64,000 nucleotides of DNA, taken from Anticarsia gemmatalis (taxonomy: Eukaryota > Arthropoda > Insecta > Lepidoptera > Erebidae). This document shows positions 61,416-64,000 of the stretch, in pieces. The notes below the pieces were generated by a model, which saw only the letters and a program-made list of their open reading frames with translations, did not search any database and had not been told where the DNA came from. Where the stretch lies: contig NC_134753.1 in NCBI RefSeq assembly GCF_050436995.1, forward strand, positions 12,834,001 to 12,898,000. Direction: 5' to 3'. Numbering within the stretch: the stretch's first letter is position 1; each line of letters starts with the position of its first letter. A program made the translations under genes and the position numbers.

Positions 61416-61827
61416 AAATTTGAGGACAAAGTTGTTTAAGCTGCCTGATGATATTTGGTTTGGTTCAAAGTCTGTTCGCAAAGTATCAGACTACAGACAG
61501 AATCGACTTTTAACGTCCTTGGTGTATTACTATTCAGGGCTCAATTTCTAGGGATAGCTACTGGCTGTATCCCTAGGGAGCTTTAGATCCAATATTCTAC
61601 AAATATTTGCATTTTCTAAGTATGATTTCTTTGATTTAGTTTTTTTTTGTACTTTGTGTCTAGTTTATATTCAAAGTATTTGTCAGTTTTTAATAATAAA
61701 AGCGAGAGAAGTTTTTTCCTCCTTACTCTAGTATATTTTTCACCCGAATCCATAGTCGGCTAAAAGTAATAACAAAAAATCACGTGAACAAAATACACAC
61801 ATGACATTGCGTCGAGCTTAGTACAAA

Positions 61828-61866
61828 ACAAGTGCATTAAGTGCACGTGTACTAAACTGACCGATA
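61828..61866. promoter_or_regulatory. AGTGC block 9, CACGTG core
   Basis: CAAGTGCATT, AAGTGCACGTGTACT (61839-61853), then AAACTGACCGAT, again with a GACCG-like right flank. Confidence 0.45.
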
Positions 61867-62331
61867 AACTGAACATCTGTTGTTATGATCGGGAAGTGTT
61901 TATGAATATGTTGTAAGAAAAATTACAAGACTGATAAATATGTTATTATGATAATTATAAAGTTTTCAAAAATAGCTGTTGTTTTTGTAATATTGAAGGC
62001 TTAATTTCCTTGTTTTGTTTTGGTAAAGTTTAAGTCATTGTCGGTATCATGAATTACGTACATTTACAACACAATTATTAGCATGATTCACAGAATTCCT
62101 TTGGTATTGTTGTATTTCGTGCCCACATATAATATCTGTATTTACATAGTTACAAAAGGTCAATAGGACATAATGTTTTTATAGATACTTCATTCTAATA
62201 TTTATTTTGTGGCGTTTCGCACTAGTTCTCGTTTGTAAATAAAAGTTGTTGCTTTGATAACTGCATCAGCTATTGAACTTGCACTTCCCATTTCGATAGT
62301 GCATTATGACGTCATACTTTGCATAATATAA

Positions 62332-62630
62332 TCTATACTTATACTTATATACTTATATAATATTAATAATATTATAAAGCTGAAGAGTTTGTTTGTTTGT
62401 TTGTTTGATTGATTGTTTGTTTGAACGCGCTAATCTCAGGAACTACTGGTCCGATTTTAAAATTTCTTTCAGTGTTAGATAGCTCATTAATTGAGGAAGG
62501 CTATAGGCTATATATCATCACGCTACGACCAATAAGAGCAGAGTACCAGTAAAAAATGTTAGAAAAACGGGGAAAATTATGACCCATTCTCTCTTAAATG
62601 GCGCAAGCGAAGTTGCGCGGGTCAGCTATA
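62332..62630 (+). mobile_element. Helitron copy with altered 3' terminus
   Basis: TCTATACTT... start region with TATACTTA duplications, TTTG/TTGA repeat (62387-62422), CGCGCTAATCTCAGGAACTA, and the end GCGCGGGTCAGCTATA: CTAT replaces the usual CTAG. Confidence 0.75.
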
Positions 62631-63319
62631 CATAATACATTTGAATATATTTCATAATACTTTACATAACCGTATCCGATAAGAAGATCGTAAATCCTAA
62701 TCTCAGGTCGTCACAACGATTGATGACGTACTCCTTCTCGTAACAAGATAATGTGCGTAAGTAAATATTTATATATCGAGTTATTTATTCCTTGATTGTG
62801 TACTAGTTGACCTAAGCCGATAACCCCTGTCAATTTAAAAAGACATGATAAAAAAATAAGCCTGCTTTTAATTCCCAGTTTTATTAATCTCATGCTAAAT
62901 AAAAGATTTCAAACTAGCATCTAAATGTTGGCTATTAACATTATTAGGAAATGCATGGGTTATTCATGGATGAGATTGGCCAAAGTATGGCGAACATGGC
63001 ATATACAAAGAGAGCTTATAAAGGCTATAATTCATTATGATATTGGAATGCAAAATTCAATGAAAGACAAACAAACTTTTTGAATTATAATGTGTATTAT
63101 TTGAAACTCAAGTGGTAACAATAAGTAACAAGATAAAGTGCGTAAGTAATTATTTATATCCATTTTATATTTACTGTTTGTATTGTTTTATGTTATATGG
63201 ATAAGGCTCGTGTCAATGTCATGGTCAGTGATTATAGCAGTCTTGCGCAAGAGATCGATTTCACTTGCTAAACGTGTTGGATGTAGCACAATGTTTTCCT
63301 TATTGAATTTTACTTTGTT

Positions 63320-63372
63320 AATACTTTGGTCTCTGCCTAACCTTATAGGAAAATACGTGTATGTATCTATGT
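63320..63372 (+). mobile_element. RTE LINE tail fragment
   Basis: TTTGGTCTCTGCCTAACCTT followed by ATAGGAAAATACG and a GTATGTATC run, matching the shared LINE 3' segment. Confidence 0.4.
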
Positions 63373-64000
63373 ACTAAACACATGAATCTACTAAACATAA
63401 GATCCCGTATAATCTGAGAAAACATTGTTGTTCTCTAAAAAACAATAGTAGTGCCTAAGATTTTGCCTGGTTTTTGTGAAAACAATCTGTTTCTCTGTTA
63501 GAAGATATTTTTACTAAGGTGTTTGTTATTAGCTGGCTGTTGCTAATACTACCTTTTTATATCTCGTGAAACCACAAAACAAACTGTTTTAAAAAAATTT
63601 AATTCTGACAATATTGTATTCAATTCTCGCTATCGTAAAAAGAACAGTATAGAAGTTACCGATTGTAGATATATTTCTCTATGCAAAAACTGCGCCCTGG
63701 GGAATGAATCCCGGATCCAAACACCGCAACCAATTTTAATTTTATTTATTACTGAAACCTAATTAAACCTCAATATTGGTAGTTAATCAATAAACTGGCA
63801 TGGATTACTACTTACTGTTTATTTATGCGTGGTAATGGTTATTGGAGTAAACAACATAAATATAGAGAGATTATCTAATGTAGAAGTAAATGCAGTTAAG
63901 TTATTATTTTGAACAATAGCGGAACTAAGCTTTATCGCAAACACTTTTTTAAAAATGAAGTTGTCGAAAGTTAAACTATTTTTTTGTGCTTTTTAAAACA

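Larger units (their letters stand above)
37270..64000 (+). other. Putative long first intron / gene desert
   Basis: No coding exon with a recognisable domain on either strand. If the donor at 37269 is used, all of this is intron. It contains SINE and Helitron copies, one MITE, a 1.76-kb TIR element, and the recurrent AGTGC/CACGTG blocks. Parts with nothing to name: 38.1-39.7, 41.8-42.8, 48.3-50.8, 53.3-54.4, 54.7-56.2, 58.0-59.3 and 60.0-61.3 kb. Confidence 0.35.

Overview
This window looks like a stretch of a butterfly or moth (Lepidoptera) nuclear chromosome. The evidence is AT-rich DNA with long introns, together with repeat families I know from lepidopteran genomes: Helitron copies running from TCTATACTAATATTATAAA to GGGTCAGCTAG, SINE tails containing CCCAGCAGTGGGA, and 5'-truncated RTE-type LINE tails that run into TATG repeats. 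I cannot name the species. There are no prokaryotic, plasmid or viral genes.

Only two protein-coding genes can be supported, both on the minus strand. (1) At 11716-19636 lies a 12-exon gene whose spliced reading frame (1881 nt, 626 residues) stays open across every GT-AG junction. It encodes a long coiled coil ending in a GRIP domain, the orthologue of the trans-Golgi golgin GCC1/GCC88. (2) At 24241-25323 lies an intact, intronless 360-codon ORF for an ELAV/Hu-family RNA-binding protein with three RRMs. Its single-exon form suggests retroposition.

Region by region: 1-9.7 kb is gene-poor and repeat-rich, with a perfect 26-bp-arm hairpin (2721-2776) and a 473-bp near-perfect foldback (2966-3438). 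9.7-11.7 kb is downstream of GCC1 and holds one CpG-rich patch. 11.7-19.7 kb is GCC1, with a SINE and other repeats in its introns. 20-24.2 kb is AT-rich and contains the probable ELAV 3' UTR. 25.4-34 kb is non-coding with SINE and MITE copies. 34.1-37.3 kb holds four GC-rich promoter-like islands, two with a perfect TGACGTCA (CRE). They are interrupted by a tandem Helitron array, and the last ends in a good splice donor (37268/37269). I infer the first, non-coding exon of a plus-strand gene whose first intron would fill the rest of the window (more than 26 kb). No coding exon was recognised from 37 to 64 kb.

The most intriguing signal is in that putative intron. Between 40.5 and 61.9 kb a motif built from AGTGC half-sites around AAGTGCACRTGYACTT (often with a CACGTG core and followed by CCGG and ATTACC-like sequence) recurs about nine times. 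It may be a homotypic enhancer cluster or an undescribed diverged repeat. A second theme is the number of perfect short foldbacks (18-26 bp arms, 1-5 nt loops) at unrelated sites.
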